Of a stretch of DNA of 64,000 nucleotides, positions 17,268-25,406 are shown in pieces. The first letter of the stretch is position 1; each line of letters begins with the position of its first letter. The notes beneath the pieces were generated by a model that made no database searches, had not been told where the DNA came from, and saw only the letters and a program-made list of their open reading frames with translations. Where the stretch lies: NCBI RefSeq assembly GCF_002277025.1, contig NZ_NIWD01000007.1, positions 1,519 to 65,518 of the forward strand. The letters are read 5' to 3'. Origin of the DNA: Sphingopyxis sp. GW247-27LB (GTDB lineage: Bacteria > Pseudomonadota > Alphaproteobacteria > Sphingomonadales > Sphingomonadaceae). The translations under genes were made by a program, and so were the position numbers.

Positions 17268-18158
17268 TTATCCTTTCTTGGCCGGAGCGGGCGCGGCCGC
17301 TTTGGCGGGCGTGAGGAATTCGCGGAGCACGGAAGCGGGGCGATAGCCTTCGAGGATCGCGCCGTCGGACGGGCGCACGATGACCGGCGTGCCGTTGAAG
17401 CCTTGGCGCTTTGCAAAGGCTTCGTTGGCATCGAGCCCGCTTGTGTCGCAGGGTTTCGGATTGGCGAGGGCGAGACCCGAATAGGCCATGTGCAGCGACA
17501 CCTCGGGGCGCGGCGAGCACAGCACCCGTTCGGCATCACGGCGGCTGTCGGCGCCGAAGATTGAAATGGGCCGCTCCTCGACCCGCGCGCCGATCGCCTT
17601 CAGTTCGGCTTCGAGCTTCTTGCAATAGCCGCAGTGAAAGTCGGAGAAGACGACCACCTTGGGACCATTTGCGGGACCCCAGGTGATCGCGCCGTTTGCG
17701 GGCAGACCGGCGAGCGACACCTTCTGCGGTGTGGCGCGCGGGCTGGGCTGGCTTTCTTCGCCAGCGTTGGTCCGCCGCGCCGCACCGGCAGCCAGCAGAT
17801 CGGGGTTGAGCGCAAGGAGACGGGCTGCGGTCAGGTCCTGACGCGCTTCCATGTCGTAGATGCGCCCAATCACCAGATATTTGGCCGCGCGATCGACGTA
17901 AAACAGTGTCGATTTCGAGGCGACCTCGCACAGGCCGCCAAGGCCATCGCAGGTGATCGCATCGATCGGCGTCTTCGGCAGGCGCAGCTTGAGCGCGGCG
18001 CGCACCTTTGCCGTATCGGGAGCCTGGGCCGGGGAGGCGAGGCTGGCCACGCCCCAGCCCGTCGCTGCGGACAGGGCGATGACGGCGGCGGCGGACACAA
18101 CCGGTCGCAGCCAGCGCCGCGGCTTGCTCGGGGTCGGGTTGTTTGCGGCGGGGGTCAT
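17268..18158 (-). CDS. dsbC: DsbC-like periplasmic disulfide isomerase of the transfer operon
   Basis: A 296-residue thioredoxin-fold protein with an N-terminal membrane anchor or signal (residues 19-45), a DsbC-type dimerisation region and the active site CGYC within FSDFHCGYCKKLEAELKAIG. It ends with the cis-Pro region GFNGTPVIVRPSDGAILEGY. Plasmid-encoded DsbC proteins in F-like operons fold cysteine-rich transfer proteins; TraN, TraU and TraH of this operon are obvious clients. It overlaps the traB stop by ATGA. Confidence 0.9.
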   Translation of the reverse strand: MTPAANNPTPSKPRRWLRPVVSAAAVIALSAATGWGVASLASPAQAPDTAKVRAALKLRLPKTPIDAITCDGLGGLCEVASKSTLFYVDRAAKYLVIGRIYDMEARQDLTAARLLALNPDLLAAGAARRTNAGEESQPSPRATPQKVSLAGLPANGAITWGPANGPKVVVFSDFHCGYCKKLEAELKAIGARVEERPISIFGADSRRDAERVLCSPRPEVSLHMAYSGLALANPKPCDTSGLDANEAFAKRQGFNGTPVIVRPSDGAILEGYRPASVLREFLTPAKAAAPAPAKKG

Positions 18159-19489
18159 TGGGAGTTCCTCACATAGACGCCGTCGAGGAAGACGATCTCG
18201 ACATCGATGCCGGTCGGCATCTCGACGACGGGTTGGTATTGTTCGGCGCGCTCGATCAAATATTTGCTGACCGTATCGGCGGCATCCGCAGCGCCCTGGC
18301 CGAGCCCACCGCCGAGGATGTCGCCGGCAGAGAGCTTCGAGCGGGTGCCATCGGCATTGGTCGTGACGCCGGAGAAGATGCTGTTGGCGTTCGCCGAAAA
18401 GCCGCGCCCGAACCCGCCGACAATCCCGGCAAGCAAGGCCTGACTGACAAGGCTGCCCTCGCGGCTGACGACACGGCCACGCACGCCCGATTTTCCGGCG
18501 AAGCTTATGAAGCCTTTGACCTCGCTCACCGCGACGCGCCCGCCGGGCTGGTCGCAGGTCATCCGCGCCAGCTTCACATAGACCTTCTCGGACGAGAGAT
18601 CGCCGCGCGCTGCGCCATTGACGATGCAGCCCTGAAGCCGCGTGGTCAGAACCTTGCCGTTCTGCATGACCGATCGCGCCGGACCGGTAATGCGCAGCAC
18701 CACGGGAAGTGGATCGGTCTGGCTCGCGACGCCCGCCGACGCATCGACGCCGACGATGACCTTGGCCGGAGCATAGGAATTGGGCGGCAGATAGTCGGGC
18801 GAGTCCTCGACCACCACTGGCGGCGCTTCCGGGCGAGCCGCCCGCAGTCCGCTGGCTCCTGCCTTGTCGGAGGTGAAGCTCATGAGTTTGACTTCGCCGG
18901 GACCGGGGAGGCCGGTTTCGCTTGCGCCCAACGCAGCACCCGCAGGAGCAGGCTGAACCGGTCGACCGCGCGCATCATAGCCACCCGCCTGCGGGCCATA
19001 GGCCGGTGGCGGCAGGCTTGCGGTTGCCGGGGCGGCCTGGCTTGCGAGGCGCGACTTGAGATCCGCATTCTCAGCGGAGATCGCATCGATCGCGGCCTGG
19101 CCGTCGACCCGCATGGCCTGGTTTTCCGCCTTGAGCGCGGCAAGCTGGGATTCGATTTCCTCGCGCGGGAGGCTCGCGTCCTTCATCGCCTTCTGCTCGC
19201 GGGTCACGGCGTCGAGACGGTTGCCGTAGGTCGCGACGAACTCGCGCTGCGAAAGGTCGCGATTGATGAGCCCTGCCGTGTCGATGGTCTGCGCGGCGGT
19301 GGGATCATCGCTCTTCGCGTTGTCGTCGCCGCCCAGGATGAACCAGCTGCCGCCGACAAGCGCGAGTGCGCCCAGGGAGCCAAGCAGAAGCTTCTGCCGC
19401 CGTGCGGTCTTCGCGTTGAGGCTGGTGACTGGCGACGGCGATGCCGGATCGGCCTGTACCGGGGTTGAGATCGAGGGAGCATCAGTCAT
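18155..19489 (-). CDS. traB: TraB, inner-membrane scaffold of the secretion core
   Basis: TraB (VirB10-like) spans from the inner membrane to the TraK/TraV outer-membrane ring. The start at 19489 (MTDAPSISTPVQAD) gives 444 residues with one N-terminal membrane segment (LLLGSLGALALVGGSWFIL), a predicted coiled coil (about 70-150, EEIESQLAALKAENQAMR), a Pro/Gly-rich linker and a C-terminal beta-domain (VLRITGPARSVMQNGKVLTT). It overlaps the end of traK by 8 nt. The frame open to 19606 is not used, because it would extend deep into traK. Confidence 0.92.
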   Translation of the reverse strand: MTDAPSISTPVQADPASPSPVTSLNAKTARRQKLLLGSLGALALVGGSWFILGGDDNAKSDDPTAAQTIDTAGLINRDLSQREFVATYGNRLDAVTREQKAMKDASLPREEIESQLAALKAENQAMRVDGQAAIDAISAENADLKSRLASQAAPATASLPPPAYGPQAGGYDARGRPVQPAPAGAALGASETGLPGPGEVKLMSFTSDKAGASGLRAARPEAPPVVVEDSPDYLPPNSYAPAKVIVGVDASAGVASQTDPLPVVLRITGPARSVMQNGKVLTTRLQGCIVNGAARGDLSSEKVYVKLARMTCDQPGGRVAVSEVKGFISFAGKSGVRGRVVSREGSLVSQALLAGIVGGFGRGFSANANSIFSGVTTNADGTRSKLSAGDILGGGLGQGAADAADTVSKYLIERAEQYQPVVEMPTGIDVEIVFLDGVYVRNSQ

Positions 19490-20240
19490 GGCCCAACCCT
19501 CCGTTCGAACCGACGATGAAGGCGACCGTGCTTTCTCCCGATTGGAGAGTGGGCTGGGCGATTGAGATCGCAAGGGTCCGGGACGACGCGAGATCCGCTT
19601 CGGCAAGCGTCAGCGGTTTGCGGCCACGGTTCGCCAGACGGATGACCTTCCCGCCGAGCGCGCTGCCGCGATAATCGGCGATCAACTGGACCTCGAGGTC
19701 GCCGACCCGTGCTGGAAGGGCCGAGGATTGCCTGACTTCGAAGCCATCGACCGTGCGGTCATTGGCCATGGCCTGGATCAGCCGCACCGCGCTCGTCTCC
19801 AGCGGCGTTTCGCTTTCCCAGCCTGCCGCCTTGTTCGTCGCGATCGCCGGGTTTGTGATGAAGACCTGCACTGCCGGGACAGGCTCGACCTGGCAGGAAA
19901 CCTTGTAGACGAAGCCCTTCTTGGTCGTGGCGAAGAAGCTGATCGACCGCGCCGCAAAGGTCTCGGGCACCGACACATAGATGTCGCCGCGCAGCGGCTC
20001 GTTGGTGACCGCAAAATCGTTGTAGGGCGTTCCGGTCGAGATCTTCGAAACGCTGGCAAACTGGTCGTCGACAAGCGCGAAGCGCGTCAGCTCGCGGGCC
20101 GACACGGCGCATTCGATGCTGGCTCCATCTGCAGCCTGTTTGAACTGGTCGGCGGCCTGAGCGCCGCTTCCTGAAAATGCGAGGATGGTACTGGCACAAA
20201 GAGCCAGGCTCCAGGCGCGCGTCTTGCGTCGGTAAGCCAT
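19482..20240 (-). CDS. traK: TraK, secretin-like outer-membrane core protein
   Basis: TraK (VirB9-like) builds the outer-membrane ring with TraV. The start at 20240 (MAYRRKTRAWSLALCASTIL) gives 252 residues with a signal peptide ending GAQA and a beta-rich mature domain, including RSISFFATTKKGFVYKVSCQ and LPARVGDLEVQLIADYRG. The long in-frame opening up to 21269 crosses traE and traL and is a shadow. The ATG shares one base with the traE stop (TAATG), indicating translational coupling. Confidence 0.92.
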   Translation of the reverse strand: MAYRRKTRAWSLALCASTILAFSGSGAQAADQFKQAADGASIECAVSARELTRFALVDDQFASVSKISTGTPYNDFAVTNEPLRGDIYVSVPETFAARSISFFATTKKGFVYKVSCQVEPVPAVQVFITNPAIATNKAAGWESETPLETSAVRLIQAMANDRTVDGFEVRQSSALPARVGDLEVQLIADYRGSALGGKVIRLANRGRKPLTLAEADLASSRTLAISIAQPTLQSGESTVAFIVGSNGGLGHD

Positions 20241-20812
20241 TACTGGGCCTCCTTCGTTGGGTCTTTGGGGGGCAACTGGCTGAAGCCTGACAGCGCGAGA
20301 CGCAGGCCCCGGTAGGTCCAGTTGAAGCGGAAACGGCGTTCGTCGCTCGCGATGACCTGGGCGCCGACAAAGGTCTTGAGCGTGCCCGTCACATCGGAAG
20401 TCAGCATCTTGGGGTCGACGGTCATCGACCGGATGACGAAGGCCTGGGTGACATCCGAACCCCGTTGCTCTTCGACAATCCGGACGAGATCGGCCTTTAG
20501 CCGTCCGTAGCTGGCCGGATCGGCGAGCTTCAGGATCTCGTCCATCCAGTAGTCGAGGCCTTCGGGGCTGCGATTGAGGAGAACGAGCGCGGCATCGCGG
20601 GTCACGAGTTCGAGATAGTCGGCCTCGACCCCCGCGCTGCTGACAGTAAGCTGCTTGGGGAGCGTTGGCAGGAGAACGACTTCGCGGTCGCGGGTGGCAG
20701 CAAGGCTGACCGCTACGACGAGCGCAATGCCGAGCCCGGCGCTGGTGAGCGCAAAGAGGTTGCGCTGGCGCAGCAGCGACTGCTGACGCTCGTGTGAAAT
20801 GTCGGCAAACAT
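20240..20812 (-). CDS. traE: TraE, F-type inner-membrane assembly protein (VirB5/8-like position)
   Basis: A 190-residue protein starting MFADISHERQQSLLRQRNLF with one membrane segment (residues 20-39) and a periplasmic domain with the family blocks LPTLPKQLTVSS, LNRSPEGLDYWMDEIL and FVGAQVIASDERRFRF. Length and motif order match F TraE (188 residues). It lies 12 nt after traL and is coupled to traK. Confidence 0.93.
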   Translation of the reverse strand: MFADISHERQQSLLRQRNLFALTSAGLGIALVVAVSLAATRDREVVLLPTLPKQLTVSSAGVEADYLELVTRDAALVLLNRSPEGLDYWMDEILKLADPASYGRLKADLVRIVEEQRGSDVTQAFVIRSMTVDPKMLTSDVTGTLKTFVGAQVIASDERRFRFNWTYRGLRLALSGFSQLPPKDPTKEAQ

Positions 20813-20824
20813 GGATATCTCCCC

Positions 20825-21112
20825 TCAACCGGCAAGCAGGCGGCAGTGGGAAGGCGGCGTCGATTTCAGGCCCAGCAATCCGGCCGGCAGATACCAATAG
20901 GCGGCATGGGCTACCCAGGAGCTGGCGCGTCCTGCTTTTGCCTTTCGCAGCGCGAACCAGGCGCCGAAGGCAACGATGATGCCGATAAAGATATGCTGGC
21001 TGAGGATCCCCCAGGTGAAGGGGATGAGCATCCCGGCGAACTCGTCGATGGTCCAGAAGCCGATGAGCTCCGGATCGTCGAGCCGACGCGGGATGATGTA
21101 TGGGTCTGCCAT
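20825..21112 (-). CDS. traL: TraL, F-type pilus assembly membrane protein (VirB3-like)
   Basis: A 95-residue protein with the TraL signature near the start (YIIPRRLDDPELIGFWTIDE) followed by two hydrophobic stretches (MLIPFTWGILSQHIFIGIIV; AAYWYLPAGLLGL). F TraL is 91 residues. It is the second gene of the operon, 26 nt after the pilin gene, as in the F order traA-traL-traE-traK-traB. Confidence 0.93.
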   Translation of the reverse strand: MADPYIIPRRLDDPELIGFWTIDEFAGMLIPFTWGILSQHIFIGIIVAFGAWFALRKAKAGRASSWVAHAAYWYLPAGLLGLKSTPPSHCRLLAG

Positions 21113-21138
21113 GGCGACGCGCCTTCCCGTCCGATGCG

Positions 21139-21483
21139 TCAGATGACCGCGGTGACGACCGAGGTGACGATCGGAACACCCGTGCCGACGCCGATGCCGA
21201 CACCGACCGGAACAGCGACCTGTCCGAGCGAGAACCGGCCCGAGGCGAGACCGATGAGGCCGCCTGCAAGGCTGAGGACAGTGATGATCTTGCCGCCCGA
21301 GCCTTCGAGGAAATCGGTGAATTTCGTGAGGGCAGGGGTGAAGGTCGTGTCGGCGCCCGCGTAGGCCGCGCTGGCGGCGAGGGCTGCGATTGCCAGCGGT
21401 ACCGCGAAGGTCAGGACGCGCCCGAACTTCGAGGGGCGCTGGTCGATGGCGCCGGAGCGCCGGGAGAGGGTGAGAGACTGCAT
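21139..21483 (-). CDS. traA: TraA-like conjugative pilin precursor
   Basis: I chose the ATG at 21483 (MQSLTLSRRSGAID) because GGAG lies 6 nt upstream; ATG 21495 is an alternative. The product is 114 residues with a long leader ending near AASAAYAGAD. The mature pilin has two hydrophobic segments (GKIITVLSLAGGLIGLASG and QVAVPVGVGIGVGTGVPIV) around a short loop. This is the TraA/VirB2 pilin layout. As first gene of the operon, just after the divergent promoter region, it should be the most strongly expressed transfer gene. Confidence 0.88.
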   Translation of the reverse strand: MQSLTLSRRSGAIDQRPSKFGRVLTFAVPLAIAALAASAAYAGADTTFTPALTKFTDFLEGSGGKIITVLSLAGGLIGLASGRFSLGQVAVPVGVGIGVGTGVPIVTSVVTAVI

Positions 21484-21831
21484 ATGGAGCTCCATCTGGA
21501 GGGGTGAACCCAGCGTTCTTTCGTTCGCTGTGTGTTCCACATGCATCTAGGAAATCGATGTAGGAAAGTCAGATTGCCGGTGGGGCTGAAATGGCGGCCG
21601 GATATGGACGCATCAGTTGGACGGTGTCGGCGATCATAGGCAGAAACAGCCGCTTAACTCGTAATCAGCGTCGACGAATCCCGACAAAAGTGGCGGAGAT
21701 TGTCGGCGAATCGGGCCAAAGGACCGATTCGCCTAGAAACGAGATGTTCTGCAATTGTTCTTTTCATTTTCCTACATCGATCACGCGCGATATGGCTACG
21801 ACTCAGTTCCTCATCGTTGGAGTTTTTGTCG
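21484..21831. promoter_or_regulatory. Divergent promoter region of the tra operon and its regulator, with 14-bp inverted pair
   Basis: This 348-bp stretch has no gene and separates traA (minus) from the XRE regulator (plus). It contains a perfect 14-bp match in opposite orientations: ATCGATGTAGGAAA at 21554-21567 and TTTCCTACATCGAT at 21768-21781. The first sits about 70 nt upstream of the traA start and the second about 50 nt upstream of the regulator start, so each lies where an operator would act on its own promoter. I infer binding sites for the adjacent regulator. Confidence 0.6.
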
Positions 21832-22293
21832 ATGCACCAGCCCGCGCCATTCCGAGGCGAAGCCAACACCAGGCTCGCGCACATTCTTGCCCATGCAATC
21901 GAGTCGTCTGACAAGCCCAAGCATCAGATTGCCCGGGAAGTCGGCATCCACCGCGAGACCCTGCTTCGTGTCATGCGCGGCGACCGGCCGATCGGCCTTG
22001 ATGAAGCCGCGCGCGTTCTCGATGTCTGCGGCGCCTTTCCCCGCTCCAGCATGATCCTCGCCTTGGCTGGTCAGGAGGATCTCGCCTGCGAATGGATGCG
22101 CAGCGAAATGGGAGAGTTTCTTGAGGACTTCTTCACGGCCTTGCCAGGTCAGCTAGAACGCACGCTTGGGCGACGCGTCGAAGATTTGCGACCCCGGTGG
22201 GCGAACGGCACTTCGCAGCTCGTCGCCCGCATGCTTGCCAAGCATATCGATGATTTTGCCAACCGCGACATTTCGATGGCGCTGCCGCGCTGA
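21832..22293 (+). CDS. XRE-type helix-turn-helix regulator of the transfer operon
   Basis: A 153-residue protein from ATG 21832 (GGAG 11 nt upstream); the frame is open to 21700 but that part covers the promoter region. The N-terminal half contains a helix-turn-helix, HQIAREVGIHRETLLRVMRG (about residues 34-53), followed by DRPIGLDEAARVLDV, typical of XRE/Cro-like repressors. It is transcribed away from traA, and the intergenic region holds a symmetric 14-bp pair. I infer autoregulation and control of transfer; the C-terminal half has no recognised domain. Confidence 0.75.
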   Translation: MHQPAPFRGEANTRLAHILAHAIESSDKPKHQIAREVGIHRETLLRVMRGDRPIGLDEAARVLDVCGAFPRSSMILALAGQEDLACEWMRSEMGEFLEDFFTALPGQLERTLGRRVEDLRPRWANGTSQLVARMLAKHIDDFANRDISMALPR

Positions 22294-22342
22294 TCCAATT
22301 CACCTCGGAGGGGACCGAGAAATTAATCCGACAGGAGCGATC

Positions 22343-22606
22343 ATGAAGGCAGAACCCCAGCTTACCGATGACGGCGTGACTGCAGAACAGGCGTTGCCGC
22401 AAGTTCCCCCGCCAGCCAGGCTCTTGCGGCTACCTGAAGTCATGGACCGGGTCGGCCTGCGTCGTTCGGCCATCTATCAGCGGATGAGCGAAGGCCGCTT
22501 TCCGAAATCCCGCTCGCTCGGCCCCAAGTGCGCGGTATGGGTTGAGGCGGAAATCGACGAGTGGATTAAATCAATAGCGGACAAGCCGCATCGAGACGCC
22601 AGGTAA
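22343..22606 (+). CDS. AlpA-family (MerR-like HTH) regulator
   Basis: An 87-residue protein whose central part reads LLRLPEVMDRVGLRRSAIYQ then RFPKSRSLGPKCAVWVEAEI, the AlpA/prophage-regulatory fold. Such small proteins activate excision or transfer genes in phages and integrative elements. ATG 22343 has AGGAG upstream. It lies 49 nt after the XRE gene on the same strand and may share its transcript. Its presence supports a mobile-element origin for this block. Confidence 0.85.
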   Translation: MKAEPQLTDDGVTAEQALPQVPPPARLLRLPEVMDRVGLRRSAIYQRMSEGRFPKSRSLGPKCAVWVEAEIDEWIKSIADKPHRDAR

Positions 22607-22955
22607 ACTATCCCGAAAAATCATCGCGCTAATTTGCGGGCTTGGTTTATCGATACCCGGTGAGCGTTCCTCTCCATCCTGAAGACTTAAATAGGGAATT
22701 AGCGCTGGCTTCGCGATGGCTTTCAACGCGTTTGACCCTTCGCGTTCAATGCGCGCACTATTGGGTCTACCCGTGCCGAAGTAGATAAAAGTTCGGGGCT
22801 TTTGCCTTTGTGCCTCTCGGCTTCGCGGATATGATCGCATGACCGATCAGATTGCCGGTTAGTTGAACGGGCAACTCACTCGAATTCGAAACTCCCTCTT
22901 TCGAGACAATGATCGACGCTCCATGTCTGAGCACCGGGAGTTCCATGCCTTCCTA
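22607..22955. other. Gene-free spacer before the IS5-family element
   Basis: No convincing coding sequence is seen in this 349-bp stretch, and it has lower GC than its neighbours. It contains a 9-bp inverted repeat, GCGCTAATT at 22626-22634 and AATTAGCGC at 22697-22705. A transfer origin, replication-related or partition site is possible but not shown. Confidence 0.5.
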
Positions 22956-23809
22956 GGGTCCAAACCCAATCAGCCTCTTGAAAGTTTGCGCACACCTTGA
23001 TTCAGAGGGTCCTCGCTGAATCAGGAGGTCCTTGGGTATGTCGCGTTCGTTGTTCTGGCTGTCGGATGAAGCATGGGCGGCGATCGAGCCGCACTTGCCG
23101 AAGAACCAGCCCGGAGCGCGACGGGTCGATGATCGCAGGGTGATCTCGGGCATCATCCACATGCTCAAGTGTGGTGGCCGCTGGGCGGACTGCCCGTCCG
23201 AATACGGCCCTTCGACGACGGTCTACAATCGCTGGAACCGGTGGAGCCGCCGCGGCATCTGGACGCGCATCCTGGCGGCGCTGACCGAGCAAGGCTGGAT
23301 CGCGGAGACCGGCCAGATCGACAGCAGCTACATCAAGGCTCACCGCTCTGCCGGTGGCGCAAAAGGGGGGCGCGGGCCAATGCCATTGGCATCTCGCGTG
23401 GAGGCAGGACAACGAAGATCCACGCGCTTGTCGATGTTCTCGGAAGACCACTGCGCCTCGTCCTGACGCCCGGCAACACGTCGGATGTGAAGGGCGCGGA
23501 CCTGCTGATCGGCGAGACCATCGGCATGAAGCGGGTGATCGCCGACCGTGGCTATGATGCAAACCGCATCAGGGTCGCCTTGCGTGAGCAGGGCACGATC
23601 CCTGTGATTCCCGGACGGCGCAACCGCAAGCGCCCGATCCAGTATGACGAACGCCGCTATAAGGACCGTTGGCGGGTCGAGGCCATGTTCTGCCGCCTCA
23701 AGGACTTCCGCCGCATCGCTACCCGCTACGACAAGCTCGCCAGAAACTTCCTGTCAGCCGTAAGCCTCGCTGCCGCCGTAGCATTCTGGCTTTGAACGAG
23801 TCTGGACCC
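22956..23809 (+). mobile_element. IS5-family element (IS427-like group), about 854 bp
   Basis: The left end GGGTCCAAACCC and the reverse complement of the right end GGGTCCAGACTC form imperfect terminal inverted repeats. Both ends abut CTAG (22953-22956 and 23809-23812), consistent with a TA or CTAG target as known for this group. The single transposase is encoded in two frames joined by a slippery run. Apart from the programmed shift no damage is seen, so the copy could be active. Confidence 0.82.
23038..23795 (+). CDS. IS5-family transposase, probably made by -1 programmed frameshifting
   Basis: The first frame (from ATG 23038, MSRSLFWLSDEAWAAIEPHL) encodes the N-terminal DUF4096-like domain. 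The second frame encodes the DDE domain (GGRTTKIHALVDVLGRPLRL, GMKRVIADRGYDANRIR, RRYKDRWRVEAMFCRLKDFR). The switch falls at AAAAGGGGGG (23361-23370), a classical slippery run, and the change of frame is -1. IS427-group elements are known to use this layout, so I treat it as one functional gene. A TTG at 23032 is an alternative start. Confidence 0.82.
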
Positions 23810-24045
23810 TAGAGTTTCGGACGCCGTGAGGCGTCGGAAAGTCGGCGGTGCCCGAACCCGCGGGGCCCGGGGCGGTGGTCTATGGGGATTTGGACTTTGG
23901 GCTGTTCTGGGCGGTATCGGATGCTGCCGATATGCGGACGGATTTGAGAGCGGACCGGCTGCTTTTCGGGCGGCGAGGAGGGTGCGTAGAAGCGGACCGT
24001 CCGATTTTGGCGGCTGAGAGTCCGCTTCTGCGCGGGCTCGACGCA

Positions 24046-24294
24046 ACGCCGGGCGTTCCCCGCGACAGGCGTGCAGCGGGGGCGATCGATGATATGCCGT
24101 GCCGGATCACGACGACGGGCTCCCGGAGGCTCACCAACCGCATGACGGACATGGCGAAGGGGCTGAAGCGCGACGCGCAGGTTGAATCCCTGCTGCGCAG
24201 CCGCACCCGCGAGCTGGGCATCAAGACAGAACTCGGTCGCGATCTGGCCCGCGACCTTGCCACTTCCATCTCGATGGAGCGGAGCCGGTCAAGG
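24046..24294 (+). pseudogene. Possible C-terminal remnant of a conjugal relaxase (TraA-like)
   Basis: The frame shows RRLTNRMTDMAKGLKRDAQV then ESLLRSRTRELGIKTELGRD, a run that resembles from memory the extreme C-terminus of Ti-type/TraA conjugal relaxases of alphaproteobacteria (repeated RD-Q-ESLLR-R--ELGI pattern). Similarity stops at about 24294, where a UvrA-like fragment begins in a different frame. No relaxase catalytic part is present. The assignment is tentative; the truncation itself is clear. Confidence 0.35.
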
Positions 24295-24295
24295 G

Positions 24296-24730
24296 CGCTG
24301 CCCTGTGTGCGAGGGCGAGGGATACGTCATGGTGGAGCTGCTGTTCCTGCCGAGCGTTTTTGCCCCGTGCTCGACCTGTCATGGCTCTCGCTACAACCCG
24401 CAAACGCTCGAAGTCGAATGGAACGGGCGCAATATCGCCCAGGTGCTCGAACTGACGGTCGACGATGCGTGCGATTTCTTCGCTGGCGAGGCATCTGTGA
24501 TGCGCTCCCTCGACGTGTTGCGGGAGATCGGGCTTGGCTATCTGAGGCTCGGTCAGCCGGCGACCGAGCTGTCTGGCGGGGAGGCGCAGCGCATCAAGCT
24601 GGCGACTGAACTGCAACGCGCTCAACGCGGCAACACGATCTACATCCTCGACGAGCCAACTTCGGGGCTTCACCCCTCCGATACCGACCGGCTGATGCAA
24701 CACTTGCAGGGCCTCGTCGATGCCGGCAAT
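24296..24730 (+). pseudogene. Internal fragment of a UvrA-like ABC ATPase
   Basis: The fragment reads CPVCEGEGYVMVEL, the zinc finger of UvrA, then APCSTCHGSRYNP, the ABC signature ATELSGGEAQRIKLATELQR and the Walker B NTIYILDEPTSGLHPS, ending after LQGLVDAGN. The expected continuation (VVEHD and beyond) and all sequence N-terminal to the zinc finger are absent. It resembles the shorter, resistance-associated UvrA-like proteins more than housekeeping UvrA. Both edges are abrupt junctions to unrelated sequence. It is not functional alone. Confidence 0.8.
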
Positions 24731-24974
24731 ATACGGCCCTCGTGCGTGAAGCCCGTGTCCGACCCGATCTCCCCGAGCACCGTCACGCCTTCCGTGTGGC
24801 GGGTGAGCGCGAGCAGTGCCAGCCGTCTCGATCGACAGTGCCCAGCACGCGGGCGCCATCCGACAAATCCAGGCAATAGTCGCGCTCGCCATCGGCTGGC
24901 GGCAGGACATAGGTCAGCCGGACATCGCCAGACACAGTGAGGCGGTCGCCCCGGCACAGGACGTTGATAGACAT
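24731..24974 (-). pseudogene. Frameshifted small hypothetical gene
   Basis: From ATG 24974 the frame reads [20 protein letters not shown] and ends at 24783 after 63 residues. At about 24820 the neighbouring frame takes over with [20 protein letters not shown] and continues to the uvrA-fragment junction at 24731. A one-base loss would explain it. I do not recognise the family. It lies between two sequence junctions and looks like passenger debris. Confidence 0.4.
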
Positions 24975-25139
24975 TGGCAGCTCCGCGAATCGGTGAGCGA
25001 CCATCGTAGCGCGCAGACTTTTTGTTCTCAATACGTTCTCACGCGGTCATGTTCCTGCCTATGCTGCGCACCATGTCGAGTCGCCCTGAAAAGCTCACCA
25101 TGTTTGCTCTCTACGCTTTGGAGGACCTGGCGCCGCGTT

Positions 25140-25328
25140 CTGCGGCTCTCGCGTGCCTTCCTTGCGGCACAGCCCGGCAATGCTGTCATCACCGCGCAGG
25201 CCGTCGAGAACGATCCGGATCTTGTCTTCTGCGGAAAAATGCCGACGGGTCTTGCGGCGGATGGCCTTCACCACCCGCTCAGCGGGGGCCTTCACCGGCG
25301 ATTTTGCATTGGAGGGTTTGGGCTTCAT
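25140..25328 (-). pseudogene. IS3-family OrfA remnant
   Basis: The minus-strand frame from 25328 reads [20 protein letters not shown] then [20 protein letters not shown] and ends shortly after [12 protein letters not shown]. This is the N-terminal helix-turn-helix of an IS3-family OrfA. The usual continuation (tyrosine/tryptophan-rich linker and coiled coil) and OrfB are missing. Confidence 0.65.
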
Positions 25329-25406
25329 CTTCGTTCCTTCGTCACTACGACGAAGCCCAAACCCTCCTTAAATCACAACCTCAAATCTGTGCCATGGGCG
25401 CTGACG

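Noticed and set aside
20241..21269. Upstream extension of the traK frame over traE and traL
   Set aside because: traE and traL are well recognised in other frames; the traK signal peptide starts at 20240.
23820..23835. GACGCC-GTGA-GGCGTC hairpin after the IS5-family element as a terminator
   Set aside because: The stem is perfect but short and no T run follows, so termination is not supported.
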